Source of the DNA: Akkermansia muciniphila
GTDB taxonomy: Bacteria > Verrucomicrobiota > Verrucomicrobiia > Limisphaerales > UBA11320
Direction of reading: 5' to 3'
Length of the DNA stretch: 33,959 nt
Assembly: GCA_945861575.1 (NCBI GenBank)
Contig: CAMAVD010000025.1
Span: 1 to 33,959, forward strand
Shown one piece after another: positions 1 through 7,060 of the stretch. Numbering within the stretch: position 1 is the stretch's first letter; each line of letters opens with the position of its first letter. Made by a program: the position numbers and the translations under genes. The notes below the pieces were generated by a model that saw only the letters and a list, made by a program, of their open reading frames with translations, did not search any database and was not told the origin of the DNA.

Positions 1-654
1 GGTCCAGTTCAGTGCAAATCGATTGTCGGCCGGCACCAGCGCACGCACGGGTGCGCCCGGGCCGACCAGAGTCACGGTCGCCGTATTTCGCACCCACCCG
101 TGGGAAACATCGGCCACCTGGGGCGGAAAGGTGGGCGAAAACTGGGAAGCAATGCTGCGGCCGTCCGGCGCCACGAGGGCGAGATACTCCCCGCCAGCGC
201 TGAGTTTGAAATTCGTGTGGAGAGGAGCCCCCGGTCTGCGTCGATCTTTCTCCGAAGCGAACACGACCAAGTAACCGAGCGGTGGCAGGTTGGTCGCTGG
301 GAGTTGCCACTTCATCAAGTTGTTGGTGGTGTCCGTGAGAAACCAGCCGCCCAAACTCGCGCTGGTGCGTCCTTCGTTGTGAACTTCGATCCAATCCGAG
401 TTCTCGCCATCCTCATCGTTCAGGACCGTGACGTTGGCGGCCATGAATTCAGTGAGCGCGAACTGAGCCAGACCTGGCCGTGCCGAACTGAGCACACATC
501 CCAACAAGAAAGTGCACAACACGCGATGAGTTCGACAACCCACCGGCTTCCGAACCTCCGTCCCATCGGCTCTTCGATGCCGTGATTTAAACAGTCGATG
601 CCCCTGGAGCGGAACTCCTTCCGGGCGGATGGGTGGTAAGACAGAATCGATCAT
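1..654 (-). CDS. Secreted lamin-tail-domain protein, N-terminal part (runs off left edge)
   Basis: This minus-strand frame is open from an ATG at 654 to the window edge, giving 218 codons with the C-terminus missing. A hydrophobic stretch (RVLCTFLLGCVLSSA, about residues 44-58) followed by GLAQ reads as a signal peptide. A lamin-tail domain starts at about residue 66. Its marks are EFMAANVTVLNDEDGENSDW, then WIEVHN, LGGWFLTD, KWQLP, YLVVFAS and LSAGGEYLAL. In Verrucomicrobiota and Planctomycetota this domain usually sits at the front of long exported proteins that often carry CotH-kinase or further beta-sandwich domains downstream, and those would lie outside this window. The exact function is unknown. 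The long charged stretch before the signal peptide makes the start uncertain; a GTG at 543 would give a more usual signal peptide. The gene lies downstream of the GH32 gene on the same strand with a 148-base gap. Confidence 0.8.
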   Translation of the reverse strand, partial: MIDSVLPPIRPEGVPLQGHRLFKSRHRRADGTEVRKPVGCRTHRVLCTFLLGCVLSSARPGLAQFALTEFMAANVTVLNDEDGENSDWIEVHNEGRTSASLGGWFLTDTTNNLMKWQLPATNLPPLGYLVVFASEKDRRRPGAPLHTNFKLSAGGEYLALVAPDGRSIASQFSPTFPPQVADVSHGWVRNTATVTLVGPGAPVRALVPADNRFALNWT

Positions 655-802
655 AGAAGCGAAGGTCACCGGTTTCCAGGAAACGCGTTTTTTGTTATCT
701 GATTTCTTCTTTCTCTGGGCTCTTCCCGCCTCTGCGGTGCACATTTTGTGGGAGCGGACTGGGCTAAATGTTCGCGGCGCGGTCGAGATCTGCGGAATTG
801 TT

Positions 803-3271
803 TTAATGCCCAATGGATTTCATCGGCCACACATCCAGTCTCTTGAGCATGGCATCCTGTCCCTGCGCCCGAACAGAGACGCCCACACTATCGCTGCGAC
901 CCGGATAGACCCGCATCGCGAGGTAATGCCTTTCGTTGACGAAGACCTCCACCACGCTGCGGTCGATGAATACCCGCAGCTTCAGAGGCTGGCCGGGTGT
1001 TGTGGCGGTGGGGGCAGCATTCCACTCCCGCGATCCGGAGTTTACTTCCACACGTTCCGGCGGCCGGAGCCACACATCGGGCAGCGTGCTGGAACGCGTT
1101 CCGTCCAGGCAGACGACCGCTTTGGTGTCGTACCAGATGCTGAGCTTCCGATCGAAGTTGTAGAAGGTAATCGAGGTTTGCTCCTCGGCGTTCGGCGAGC
1201 GCAGGACGTTGAGCTGCACCCAGCGCGCCAGTTGCGGATCAAACTCAGCCTCCAGCTCCAGGGTGTCGCCTTGGATTGATTCCAGCACGATTTCCTTATT
1301 CGCGGGGAGGACAGTTTCTCCGACGTGTTGATGTTCCATGCGCAGCGCGACGAGCGCGTTCACCGGTTCAATCTGGAGCTGTGAATCCGGCCGCAAGGTC
1401 AGGTGCTGAGGAAGGGACATGATCTGATCCCAGTCATCGCTGTGTCTACCGTCATTGATGTTGAGAATATTGATCACACCGCCCTTGCCATCCGCCGCAG
1501 CCGAGGGCGCATGGACGCCGCCGGGGGAAACTTTGCCGTGGTTGAAGCGGTCGTGAGCGTAGGGCTTGAACTTGCGGGTTTCCCGGCTGTAATCCCCGAG
1601 CAGATACTGACCACCGAACGTGTGGCTAAAGGAGAGGAACAGATGTTTGTTGCCGATCGCAACCAAGTTCGGGCAGGCCGAGGCATCTCCGAGCGGAAAG
1701 GGATTTTTCTCAAGGAAACCTCCGTGCGACGTCCAATCGGTCAGATTCCTGGATGAAACGAGGGTGTCGCCGACGAGGCCGACATAAGTGTCTCCCTCTT
1801 TCCAGATGCAGGAATCGCCAGCCGGACTTTTGACGGGTTTCCCTCCGAGCTTCTCCCAGTTCAGCAGCAAGGGATCCTTTGAGATCGCGACCATCTGCCC
1901 TGCGTTGATGCCTAGGTAAAACGCCACGACCCGATCCGCTTCGACTACCGTGCTGCCAGAAAAACACATCTTTTCAATGCCCGGATAAATGGCATACGGC
2001 AGATCTCGCCAGTGGACCAGGTCTTCGCTGACCGCGTGCCCCCAATGCTGCCGGCGTTTCGCGATGTCCTTGGGCTGCGGAAATTCATCGGGCGGATAAC
2101 CCTGGTAAAACAGATGCCACCGCCCCTGCCAAAAGCACAGCCCGTTGGGATCGTTCAACTGGCTCTCCGGACTGACAAAATGGTAGGCCGGGCGATAGCG
2201 GTCGGAAGCCAGCTTCTTGCGCGATGCCGCAAAGCGAAGCATCTGCATGTTGGTCTTCAGTTCGGATTCCTGTTCCGCCAGGGTTGCCGAGAACACCTGA
2301 CGCGGCACCGGAGAAGGGTAACGCTCCGTCGGGGGCGCTTTCGGCTGGACGCGCAAGAGAGCCTCGGCACCTGGCACCGAGTCCACGGCGACGGAATAAG
2401 AGCCAGCGTCGGTGAGCTTCACGCCGCGAATGGAATAACTGGCATTCGTGGCCCCAGTGACGGGCTGACCCTCTCTTCGCCATTGGAACGTTCGGCCATG
2501 GGCCTCCGATACGCAGAAGGTGAAATCACTGCCCGCCACGACGGTGCCGCCATACGGCCGGGCCGTTGCGGTGCCCGTCGCCGCCTCAGGCCGGCTCTCA
2601 ATCCGGATGTCCGCCCTGCTGATGTCACCGGCGGGATCGCCCGAAGTGTTGAACCGGAAGAAGAGTTGATCGCCTGCGTTGACCAGGACGCCTCGCAAGT
2701 GATTCGTCAGGCCGCCGTCAATATTGGCCAACGCCACCACGGCCTGGTCGATTCCTCCGAGGCGCTGGAGGATTTCGTATCCGATGCCGTTCCCTTGTTC
2801 AGCGGCCGGACCCAGAGCGTAGCGAACATCAATCCACAGGCGGCTAGGAGCCGTCCAAGCCACAACCAGCCGCGACGGTGCGGCGTCTGCTTTCGGATGA
2901 AACAGCACTTCGCCAGGGGCCCATCGTGTGCCATTCGGCGCCGAGTAGAGCTCGCGGCCGGTTTCATTCTTTCCGATGCCCCAATAACCGCTGGCCTCGC
3001 ACCACATTCGCGGCGGCGTGGCAAACGTCGAACCCCAGAGCGCGTTCGCATCGCGACTGGCACCAGTCAGGAGAGGAAACTGTGGTCGACTGCTGGCGAA
3101 GTCGTCCAGCCGGTAGGACCAGGTGCTGTGGGTGCTGTGGGTGCTGTTGTTCGTGTAAGAAAAATCGTCGGCCAAGGAGAAGGTTGCCGCCTGTGCGGTG
3201 GCGAGCAGCGCGGAGAAGCTGAGGCATGCGACCAAGCCCGGGAGGGATCGGCGTTGGGGCAAACCATTCAT
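803..3271 (-). CDS. Secreted GH32-family glycosidase (levanase/invertase-like) with N-terminal beta-sandwich and Ig-like domains
   Basis: The 822-residue protein starts with a signal peptide (LPGLVACLSFSALLATAQA). The ATG at 3271 is chosen because the open frame above it, up to 3553, does not look like signal peptide. Residues 25-225 form an unassigned beta-rich region. An Ig-like domain covers about 230-305 (TFQWRREGQPVTGATNASY, DAGSYSVAV). The GH32 five-blade propeller follows from about 365: QLNDPNG (nucleophile D374), WHLFYQG, HWGHAVSEDLVHW, and FSGS at 437-440. A GH32 C-terminal sandwich ends the protein, with SVVEVFVNE near the end. The family hydrolyses beta-fructosidic bonds in fructans or sucrose. 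Two canonical motifs are altered: RDP reads GDS at 485-487, and the acid/base ECP reads ACP at 532-534. Activity or substrate may therefore differ. No transporter or regulator lies beside it. Confidence 0.88.
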   Translation of the reverse strand: MNGLPQRRSLPGLVACLSFSALLATAQAATFSLADDFSYTNNSTHSTHSTWSYRLDDFASSRPQFPLLTGASRDANALWGSTFATPPRMWCEASGYWGIGKNETGRELYSAPNGTRWAPGEVLFHPKADAAPSRLVVAWTAPSRLWIDVRYALGPAAEQGNGIGYEILQRLGGIDQAVVALANIDGGLTNHLRGVLVNAGDQLFFRFNTSGDPAGDISRADIRIESRPEAATGTATARPYGGTVVAGSDFTFCVSEAHGRTFQWRREGQPVTGATNASYSIRGVKLTDAGSYSVAVDSVPGAEALLRVQPKAPPTERYPSPVPRQVFSATLAEQESELKTNMQMLRFAASRKKLASDRYRPAYHFVSPESQLNDPNGLCFWQGRWHLFYQGYPPDEFPQPKDIAKRRQHWGHAVSEDLVHWRDLPYAIYPGIEKMCFSGSTVVEADRVVAFYLGINAGQMVAISKDPLLLNWEKLGGKPVKSPAGDSCIWKEGDTYVGLVGDTLVSSRNLTDWTSHGGFLEKNPFPLGDASACPNLVAIGNKHLFLSFSHTFGGQYLLGDYSRETRKFKPYAHDRFNHGKVSPGGVHAPSAAADGKGGVINILNINDGRHSDDWDQIMSLPQHLTLRPDSQLQIEPVNALVALRMEHQHVGETVLPANKEIVLESIQGDTLELEAEFDPQLARWVQLNVLRSPNAEEQTSITFYNFDRKLSIWYDTKAVVCLDGTRSSTLPDVWLRPPERVEVNSGSREWNAAPTATTPGQPLKLRVFIDRSVVEVFVNERHYLAMRVYPGRSDSVGVSVRAQGQDAMLKRLDVWPMKSIGH

Positions 3272-3309
3272 CAGGGCTCCTGGGATCGCCGAAATGGAGA
3301 TCGTCAGCG

Positions 3310-3507
3310 TCACGCAACATTGCCCTCCCAGGTGGATTTTGGCATGCGCTCCCGCCAGCTGACCAGATGCAGCCGCATCGTGAAAATCGCCTTCCGCAGC
3401 GTGTTCAACACCTGATCCGCCAGCGCCCAGCCAACGACCTGTTCGATCAAGGTAGCTTTGCCGACAGCAAAATTCGAGGCGACAATCTCTGCTCGTTTGG
3501 GGGGCAT
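3310..3507 (-). CDS. Unrecognised 65-residue ORF, possible gene remnant
   Basis: A short minus-strand frame starts ATG CCC CCC at 3507 and ends in TGA at 3310. Its third codon positions are rich in G and C and the second positions are not, as in coding DNA. The middle is helix-like (LIEQVVGWALADQVLNTLRK). I recognise no family. It lies upstream of the GH32 gene and directly below a GTATAC repeat at 3516-3535. It could be the tail of a decayed gene rather than a working one. Confidence 0.25.
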   Translation of the reverse strand: MPPKRAEIVASNFAVGKATLIEQVVGWALADQVLNTLRKAIFTMRLHLVSWRERMPKSTWEGNVA

Positions 3508-3515
3508 GTGCTAGC

Positions 3516-3535
3516 TTGGTATACCGTATACTGCG
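3516..3535. promoter_or_regulatory. Possible operator: tandem GTATAC palindromes
   Basis: The bases TTGGTATACCGTATACTGCG contain two perfect GTATAC palindromes one base apart. GGTATACC is itself an 8-base palindrome. GntR-type regulators often bind TTGTATACAA-like sites, so a regulator site is possible. No regulator gene is visible in the window, and the site is too short to be sure. Confidence 0.2.
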
Positions 3536-3554
3536 TTCCCGAGTCAAAGGCATA

Positions 3555-3674
3555 TCGAGGTGCCCATGAAGGTCCGGGGTAGAGGCCAGTGAAAGCTCCG
3601 CCGGCTTTGTGGAAATTTCCCCGGCCGTCGTTCACGAAGACATGCGTCACCTGTGACGCGCGCAAGACGAGGTC
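3555..3674 (-). pseudogene. FG-GAP/VCBS-like repeat fragment
   Basis: Translated on the minus strand, this stretch reads DLVLRASQVTHVFVNDGRG and then NFHKAGGAFTGLYPG. It matches the style of an FG-GAP/VCBS blade (xxVFVNDGxGNFxKxGGxF) found in secreted integrin-like propellers. It has no start, and its frame runs into the 3' end of the histidine phosphatase on one side and into unrelated sequence on the other. It is read as a leftover of a lost secreted protein. The stretch from 3272 to 3741 holds this piece, the small ORF at 3310-3507 and the GTATAC repeats, and nothing else recognisable. Confidence 0.35.
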
Positions 3675-3741
3675 CTGCGAGCCGGTTCCGTGATCCGGTG
3701 CCCCGGCCCGCAGGGTTTGATTTGCGTGACGATCCATCCCT

Positions 3742-4572
3742 TCAATCTTCGTCGTCCCTGGATCCGCGTCCGGCCTTGAGGCCGTAGTCGCGATGGATGA
3801 GAGACACGCCCAGATCGAGATCAAGCTGGATGTGCGACAGGAGACGGCCTTGGTAGGTGACCGTGCCGCCGACGTGGACCGGCTTCAGCTCGACCGCCCA
3901 CAGGTTGTTGAATCCGCTGACACGGCCTCTGGAATCCTTTGGGAACCTCACCGGATCGCTCGTGTCGATGCCAAAGGCTTGCATGAGCGGATACAAGACC
4001 GGGCTGTGGGAGCACACAACGGCCCGGCTTCCCAGCGGAAGCGTCTTGATGTAGTCGATCTGCGGCTGCCGGACCGACGCGGACGACGTCCAGCCCGGAT
4101 CGCATTCCGCAGGCGTGGACGGGACGTTAATTACGCCGTCGCCCGGTGCCTGATCGATGTCCTGGCCGTCCAAAGTTCCGTTGCCATCCAAGTCGCCGCC
4201 CAGGCCAGCCAACAAGGCGATCTTCTCGACCGTCTGGCGGGTACGCAGCTTGTGACTGGCGACGACGTGGGTCAACGTGCGCGTGATATTCTTCGCCTCC
4301 AACCATTCAGCCAAGGCCGATGCGCGCACTTTGCCCAGCGGGTTTAGCGCCTCCACGCAACACGAGCCGTCGGCATTGCAGTTGTTGAACGTGACCGTGA
4401 AGCTGGGATCGGAATTCACCAACTCCGGCATGTCCTCGCAGTGCCGCGTGAAGTAAACGATGGTCATTTTCGAGGATTCGGATTGAGGCGAATCAGCCTG
4501 CGCAATGGGAACGGCGGTCATGCCGGCCAGCACCAGGGCTGCGGCCAGGGCGATGTGTTTGGTGATCTTCAT
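3742..4572 (-). CDS. Exported histidine phosphatase superfamily protein with inserted Ca-binding-like loop
   Basis: The protein has 276 residues from the ATG at 4572, which opens a signal peptide (MKITKHIALAAALVLAGM, then AQA). The histidine phosphatase (phosphoglycerate-mutase-like) signature is TRHCED with catalytic His44; the usual form is RHGE, so Gly is replaced by Cys. KLRTRQT at about 108-114 supplies arginines typical of the phosphate pocket. SHSPVL supplies the second catalytic His at 189. Between them, at about 126-140, sits GDLDGNGTLDGQDID, which resembles a dockerin/EF-hand calcium loop and is not part of the usual fold. The substrate is unknown; periplasmic or secreted members often act on phosphate esters. 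No close operon partner is seen. Confidence 0.8.
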   Translation of the reverse strand: MKITKHIALAAALVLAGMTAVPIAQADSPQSESSKMTIVYFTRHCEDMPELVNSDPSFTVTFNNCNADGSCCVEALNPLGKVRASALAEWLEAKNITRTLTHVVASHKLRTRQTVEKIALLAGLGGDLDGNGTLDGQDIDQAPGDGVINVPSTPAECDPGWTSSASVRQPQIDYIKTLPLGSRAVVCSHSPVLYPLMQAFGIDTSDPVRFPKDSRGRVSGFNNLWAVELKPVHVGGTVTYQGRLLSHIQLDLDLGVSLIHRDYGLKAGRGSRDDED

Positions 4573-4832
4573 AGGTTTGTTGTGATGTGATGGTTGTTGT
4601 CTATGACCCGCCATGCTTTGGGTCTCGCTTCCTTACTGAAAGAATTCCGGCGCAGGGTCACAGGGAATCTGGAGAAACTTTTTCCATGGAGGCAACCCGT
4701 CCGCGCGCAGCCGCTGACGTGAGGAGGCGGAGCGTGTGGACAGCGAGGAAATCCGCCTCTATCTCTGAACCTCGCGAAACGTCGTGGAGTGCGGCGAGCA
4801 CCGCCGCTTTAGATCGGATGGAAGGAAAGCAC
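4573..4832. other. Gene-free stretch, possible interspersed non-coding repeat
   Basis: I see no convincing gene between the phosphatase start and the DUF433 gene (4573-5051). The segment from about 4650 to 4830 is non-coding in style and is similar, as I recall it, to interspersed sequences common in verrucomicrobial genomes. No second copy occurs in this window, so the repeat call rests on memory only. Confidence 0.2.
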
Positions 4833-4857
4833 CGGTGAGGACGATGGTGTCTCACCG
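4833..4857. other. Inverted repeat CGGTGAG/CTCACCG
   Basis: A perfect 7-base stem, CGGTGAG at 4833-4839 and CTCACCG at 4851-4857, encloses an 11-base loop. It lies between divergent genes, so it is not at the 3' end of either neighbour. It has no T-tract. Its role is unknown. Confidence 0.3.
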
Positions 4858-4961
4858 CATCGCACCGTTGTCGTGGTCAAATCCAAAACGGTGCTTCACA
4901 CCGCGCTCCAGAGTTTCTGTTGAGCCAACTGGTGCGAAGAATGTAATCGCATAGCCCTGAG

Positions 4962-4990
4962 TTGACCGACACGTCCATCTCGTTTACATT
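4962..4990 (+). promoter_or_regulatory. Possible sigma70-type promoter for the DUF433 gene
   Basis: TTGACC at 4962-4967 and TACATT at 4985-4990 are separated by 17 bases, about 60 bases before the DUF433 ATG. A second weaker pair, TTGAGC at 4920 and TGTAAT at 4942 with a 16-base spacer, lies just upstream. Confidence 0.3.
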
Positions 4991-5051
4991 GCCCATCAGG
5001 CGTTTCTCTGCGGAGAGCCGCGGTTCCGTCTGAGTAGTAGAGAGCCGACAC

Positions 5052-5285
5052 ATGAGCCAGTTACTTTCACGCATCACAATCCGTCCTGAGATCTGCCACG
5101 GGAAGCCGGTCATCCGAGGCCTTCGATATCCGGTTGAATCCATGTTGGAACATCTGGCAGCTGGGGATAGCATTGATGACCTCTTGTCGGAGTTCCCCGA
5201 CTTAGAACGTGACGATTTCTTGGCCTGTCTTGAATTTGCCGCCCGGGCGCTCCATCTCAGAAGCCAGCACCTGGTTCTGGGATGA
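5052..5285 (+). CDS. DUF433 family protein (antitoxin-like)
   Basis: This 77-residue protein matches the DUF433 pattern: ICHGKPVIRGLRYPV, then a helical region with DSIDDLLSEFPDL and LACLEFAARAL. DUF433 proteins are small winged-helix-like proteins usually encoded just before a PIN-like DUF5615 toxin, and they are thought to act as DNA-binding antitoxins. That is the arrangement here: the stop TGA overlaps the ATG of the next gene (ATGA at 5282-5285), a classic sign of translational coupling. The antitoxin half is intact while the toxin half is broken. Confidence 0.85.
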   Translation: MSQLLSRITIRPEICHGKPVIRGLRYPVESMLEHLAAGDSIDDLLSEFPDLERDDFLACLEFAARALHLRSQHLVLG

Positions 5286-5539
5286 AGTTTCTCGTCGATG
5301 CCCAACTCCCAGCCGGGCTGTGCGAGGTTCTTAAGAACGCTGGCCACGAAGCGCTCCACACTTCCCAGCTCCCCGCCCAAAACAGGACCACCGACCAGGT
5401 CATCAACGACTTGTCGCAAAGGGAGGAACGGTCGGCTTCGCCAACGCTTGGCGGAGCTTGTCCGCGAAGAAGTTCGTCAGACCGTGGGAAGCCGCGAAGG
5501 CTGGCAGGAGGAGCTTCGCTACCTCATCAGCCTCTTTGA
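5282..5539 (+). pseudogene. DUF5615 PIN-like toxin, broken after about 50 residues
   Basis: The frame begins MKFLVDAQLPAGLCEVLKNA and goes on with GHEALHTSQLP, NRTTDQVINDLSQREER. This is the first half of a DUF5615 (Mut7-C/PIN-like) toxin, including the early acidic residue in LVDAQLP. After about residue 50 the expected strand with the second acidic cluster (normally like VITKDxDF) is absent and the frame continues as arginine/proline-rich nonsense. From about 5433 another frame reads RLRQRLAELVREEVRQTVGS and ends at 5546; it looks like the tail of an unrelated gene. A deletion has probably joined two gene pieces, so nuclease activity is unlikely. Confidence 0.7.
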
Positions 5540-5589
5540 GCAATAGATCAGCTGTAGCCTTCGACGGAGATCCCCGTGTATGAGAACCA

Positions 5590-5706
5590 ATGGTTACCAT
5601 TACCAAGTGCTCCATGTGTGGCGGCTCAGTCGCTGCTTCTGATTCATTGTGCCCGCACTGTCTCCTGGCGCGGCCCGTAACCAGCTCGTTCATCCCCCCG
5701 GCATAA
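5590..5706 (+). CDS. 38-residue zinc-ribbon peptide
   Basis: A short frame from ATG at 5590 to TAA at 5706 encodes MVTITKCSMCGGSVAASDSL followed by CPHCLLARPVTSSFIPPA. The pair CxxC (residues 7-10) and CxxC (21-24), with 10 residues between, is a zinc-ribbon pattern. Such ribbons are often the N-terminal end of longer proteins, so this may be a true small protein or the surviving start of a truncated gene. No strong ribosome-binding site is visible. Confidence 0.4.
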   Translation: MVTITKCSMCGGSVAASDSLCPHCLLARPVTSSFIPPA

Positions 5707-5856
5707 ATGGTTGTTGATCCATCGCACACGCCACCTCCAAGTCTAAGGATGTGCACGGTAGTTTTGAAGAGGCTCAGGCCATAGGACCAGCTGCCAGACC
5801 TCGCCTTCCAACTTCGTTATATGCCAGAACTAGGAGGACTGCCCCTTCCGGCTCGT

Positions 5857-6015
5857 CTAGCTTTTCGCGCTGCGAAATCCACCCATGAAAAAAATGATGA
5901 GGCAAACGAGTAAGACCAGGCCAAGACCTCCGCCCCCGATGAGCGGACCACCAAAGTAAAATCCGCCACCGCCGAACAGGAGAAGCAGGACAACCACGAG
6001 GAGTAACATATTCAT
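5857..6015 (-). CDS. Small glycine-rich membrane protein (52 residues)
   Basis: The minus-strand frame from ATG at 6015 to TAG at 5857 encodes two hydrophobic segments, MNMLLLVVVLLLLF and GLGLVLLVCLIIFFMGGF, joined by a glycine-rich turn (GGGGFYFGGPLIGGGG). Small single-gene proteins of this form (DUF3309-like) are widespread and of unknown function. Two transmembrane helices are predicted by eye. An alternative start is the ATG at 6009. The gene stands alone. Confidence 0.7.
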   Translation of the reverse strand: MNMLLLVVVLLLLFGGGGFYFGGPLIGGGGLGLVLLVCLIIFFMGGFRSAKS

Positions 6016-6466
6016 AGCCCTAAGGTATCACTGCGTTACGCGGGTTCCATTAGGTCTTCACCCCATGTAGAAGGAAAACTGTTCGCAGTTCGCATTGTCG
6101 GCAATAGTTTCCGATTGTGAACGTAACCCGTGGATGCCGGAATCCTGAGATCAATATGGCACTCTTCCTTTGCCCTCCTAGCGTGAATGGTTTTGATGGC
6201 GGTGCGGGGGCTCGTTACCAAGCAAGACGAGAGGTCACAAGCTTCTGGTATCCAACTTGGCTTGCTCAACCTGCTGCTTTAGTTCCCGGCAGCCGGCTCC
6301 TCGATTGTGCACCTCATTCGCTTGGACTGGAGGATTGTTTAAAAGAGGCGCGCGATCATCGTCATGTCATCATCGATCGGCGTCCATCGATACCCAGTGC
6401 GATCGCCGCAAAATGTCGCGAACGAGATCGCCTTGGCAAAATCCATTTGCCAGGCGGTGTCCACCC
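6016..6466. other. Gene-free stretch
   Basis: No reading frame here is convincing. The part from about 6036 to 6130 has the style of interspersed non-coding sequence seen in related genomes, but I find no second copy in the window. Short peptides such as GIQLGLLN near 6250 recall surface-repeat proteins, but are too short to support a fragment. Confidence 0.3.
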
Positions 6467-6928
6467 TCACGGTTTGATCAAACGGTAGAAGCGGTTGCCG
6501 ACGGCTGGGTTCACGAGGATGAACCGATTGGTGCCGTTGTCAGCCACCGCTTGCAGGGCCGTGGCCCAACTAGCCGTGTTCAGGTCGTTGTTCTCTTGCA
6601 GCACGAAGCCGGCGGACGGCGATGGCCACGAAACGGTGGCAGCGTGGAGTTCCTGGTTGAGAGTGATGGTGAGCTGCGGCGCGCCCAGCATCTGGACGGC
6701 GAAGAGCGACCAAAGCCCGCCGACGAGCGAGAAGTTGCCGCCTGTCATCGGCGTCTGATTCGCATCCGGCTGGCCGAGGGTGCCGCTCAACGAATACACG
6801 CCGCCGGTGCTCGTCCCGCCGCCACCGTCGATGGTGAACCAGTCGATGGAAAAGTCTTGGGCCGATGCACTGGCGGTCAACGCGCACCCGGTGGCCAGCC
6901 CGATAAATAGTTTGTGGATTCGGCTCAT
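6467..6928 (-). CDS. Small exported protein with C-terminal FYRLIKP tail module
   Basis: The 153-residue protein starts at the ATG at 6928, which has a good AGGAG ribosome-binding site just upstream and opens a signal peptide (MSRIHKLFIGLATGCALTAS, cleaved near ASA-QD). The mature part begins FSIDWFTIDGGGGTSTGG and VYSLSGTLGQPDA, then GGNFSLVGGLWSLFAVQ. This pattern occurs in many small secreted verrucomicrobial proteins of unknown role. The C-terminal 65 residues (from about LTITLNQELHAATVSWPSP to NRFYRLIKP) form a beta-rich module that also ends the metalloprotease at 9778, here used as a stand-alone tail. It might help sorting or surface attachment; this is an inference. Confidence 0.8.
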   Translation of the reverse strand: MSRIHKLFIGLATGCALTASASAQDFSIDWFTIDGGGGTSTGGVYSLSGTLGQPDANQTPMTGGNFSLVGGLWSLFAVQMLGAPQLTITLNQELHAATVSWPSPSAGFVLQENNDLNTASWATALQAVADNGTNRFILVNPAVGNRFYRLIKP

Positions 6929-7060
6929 GATGGCTCCTGAGTTATAAGTTCTCCGGTGGTCGAGTTGAACCGGGCTGGGCAGGTGAGCCAGTGCCACATC
7001 CAGCCAGCAATTTGGTGGGATGTGGATGCCATGTTCACCTTCGCAATAGACCCTTTCGCT

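Noticed and set aside
672-684. Palindrome GTTTCCAGGAAAC upstream of the lamin-tail gene
   Set aside because: Only 6 bases per arm and no second copy; likely by chance, though it lies close to a start codon.
2012-3415. A 467-codon plus-strand frame opposite the GH32 gene
   Set aside because: It is antisense to a protein with clear GH32 motifs and has no recognisable domain; long antisense frames are expected at this GC content.
3272-3553. The 94-residue N-terminal extension of the GH32 frame
   Set aside because: Cysteine- and glycine-rich sequence without a domain precedes a clear signal peptide at 3271, so the later ATG is taken as the start.
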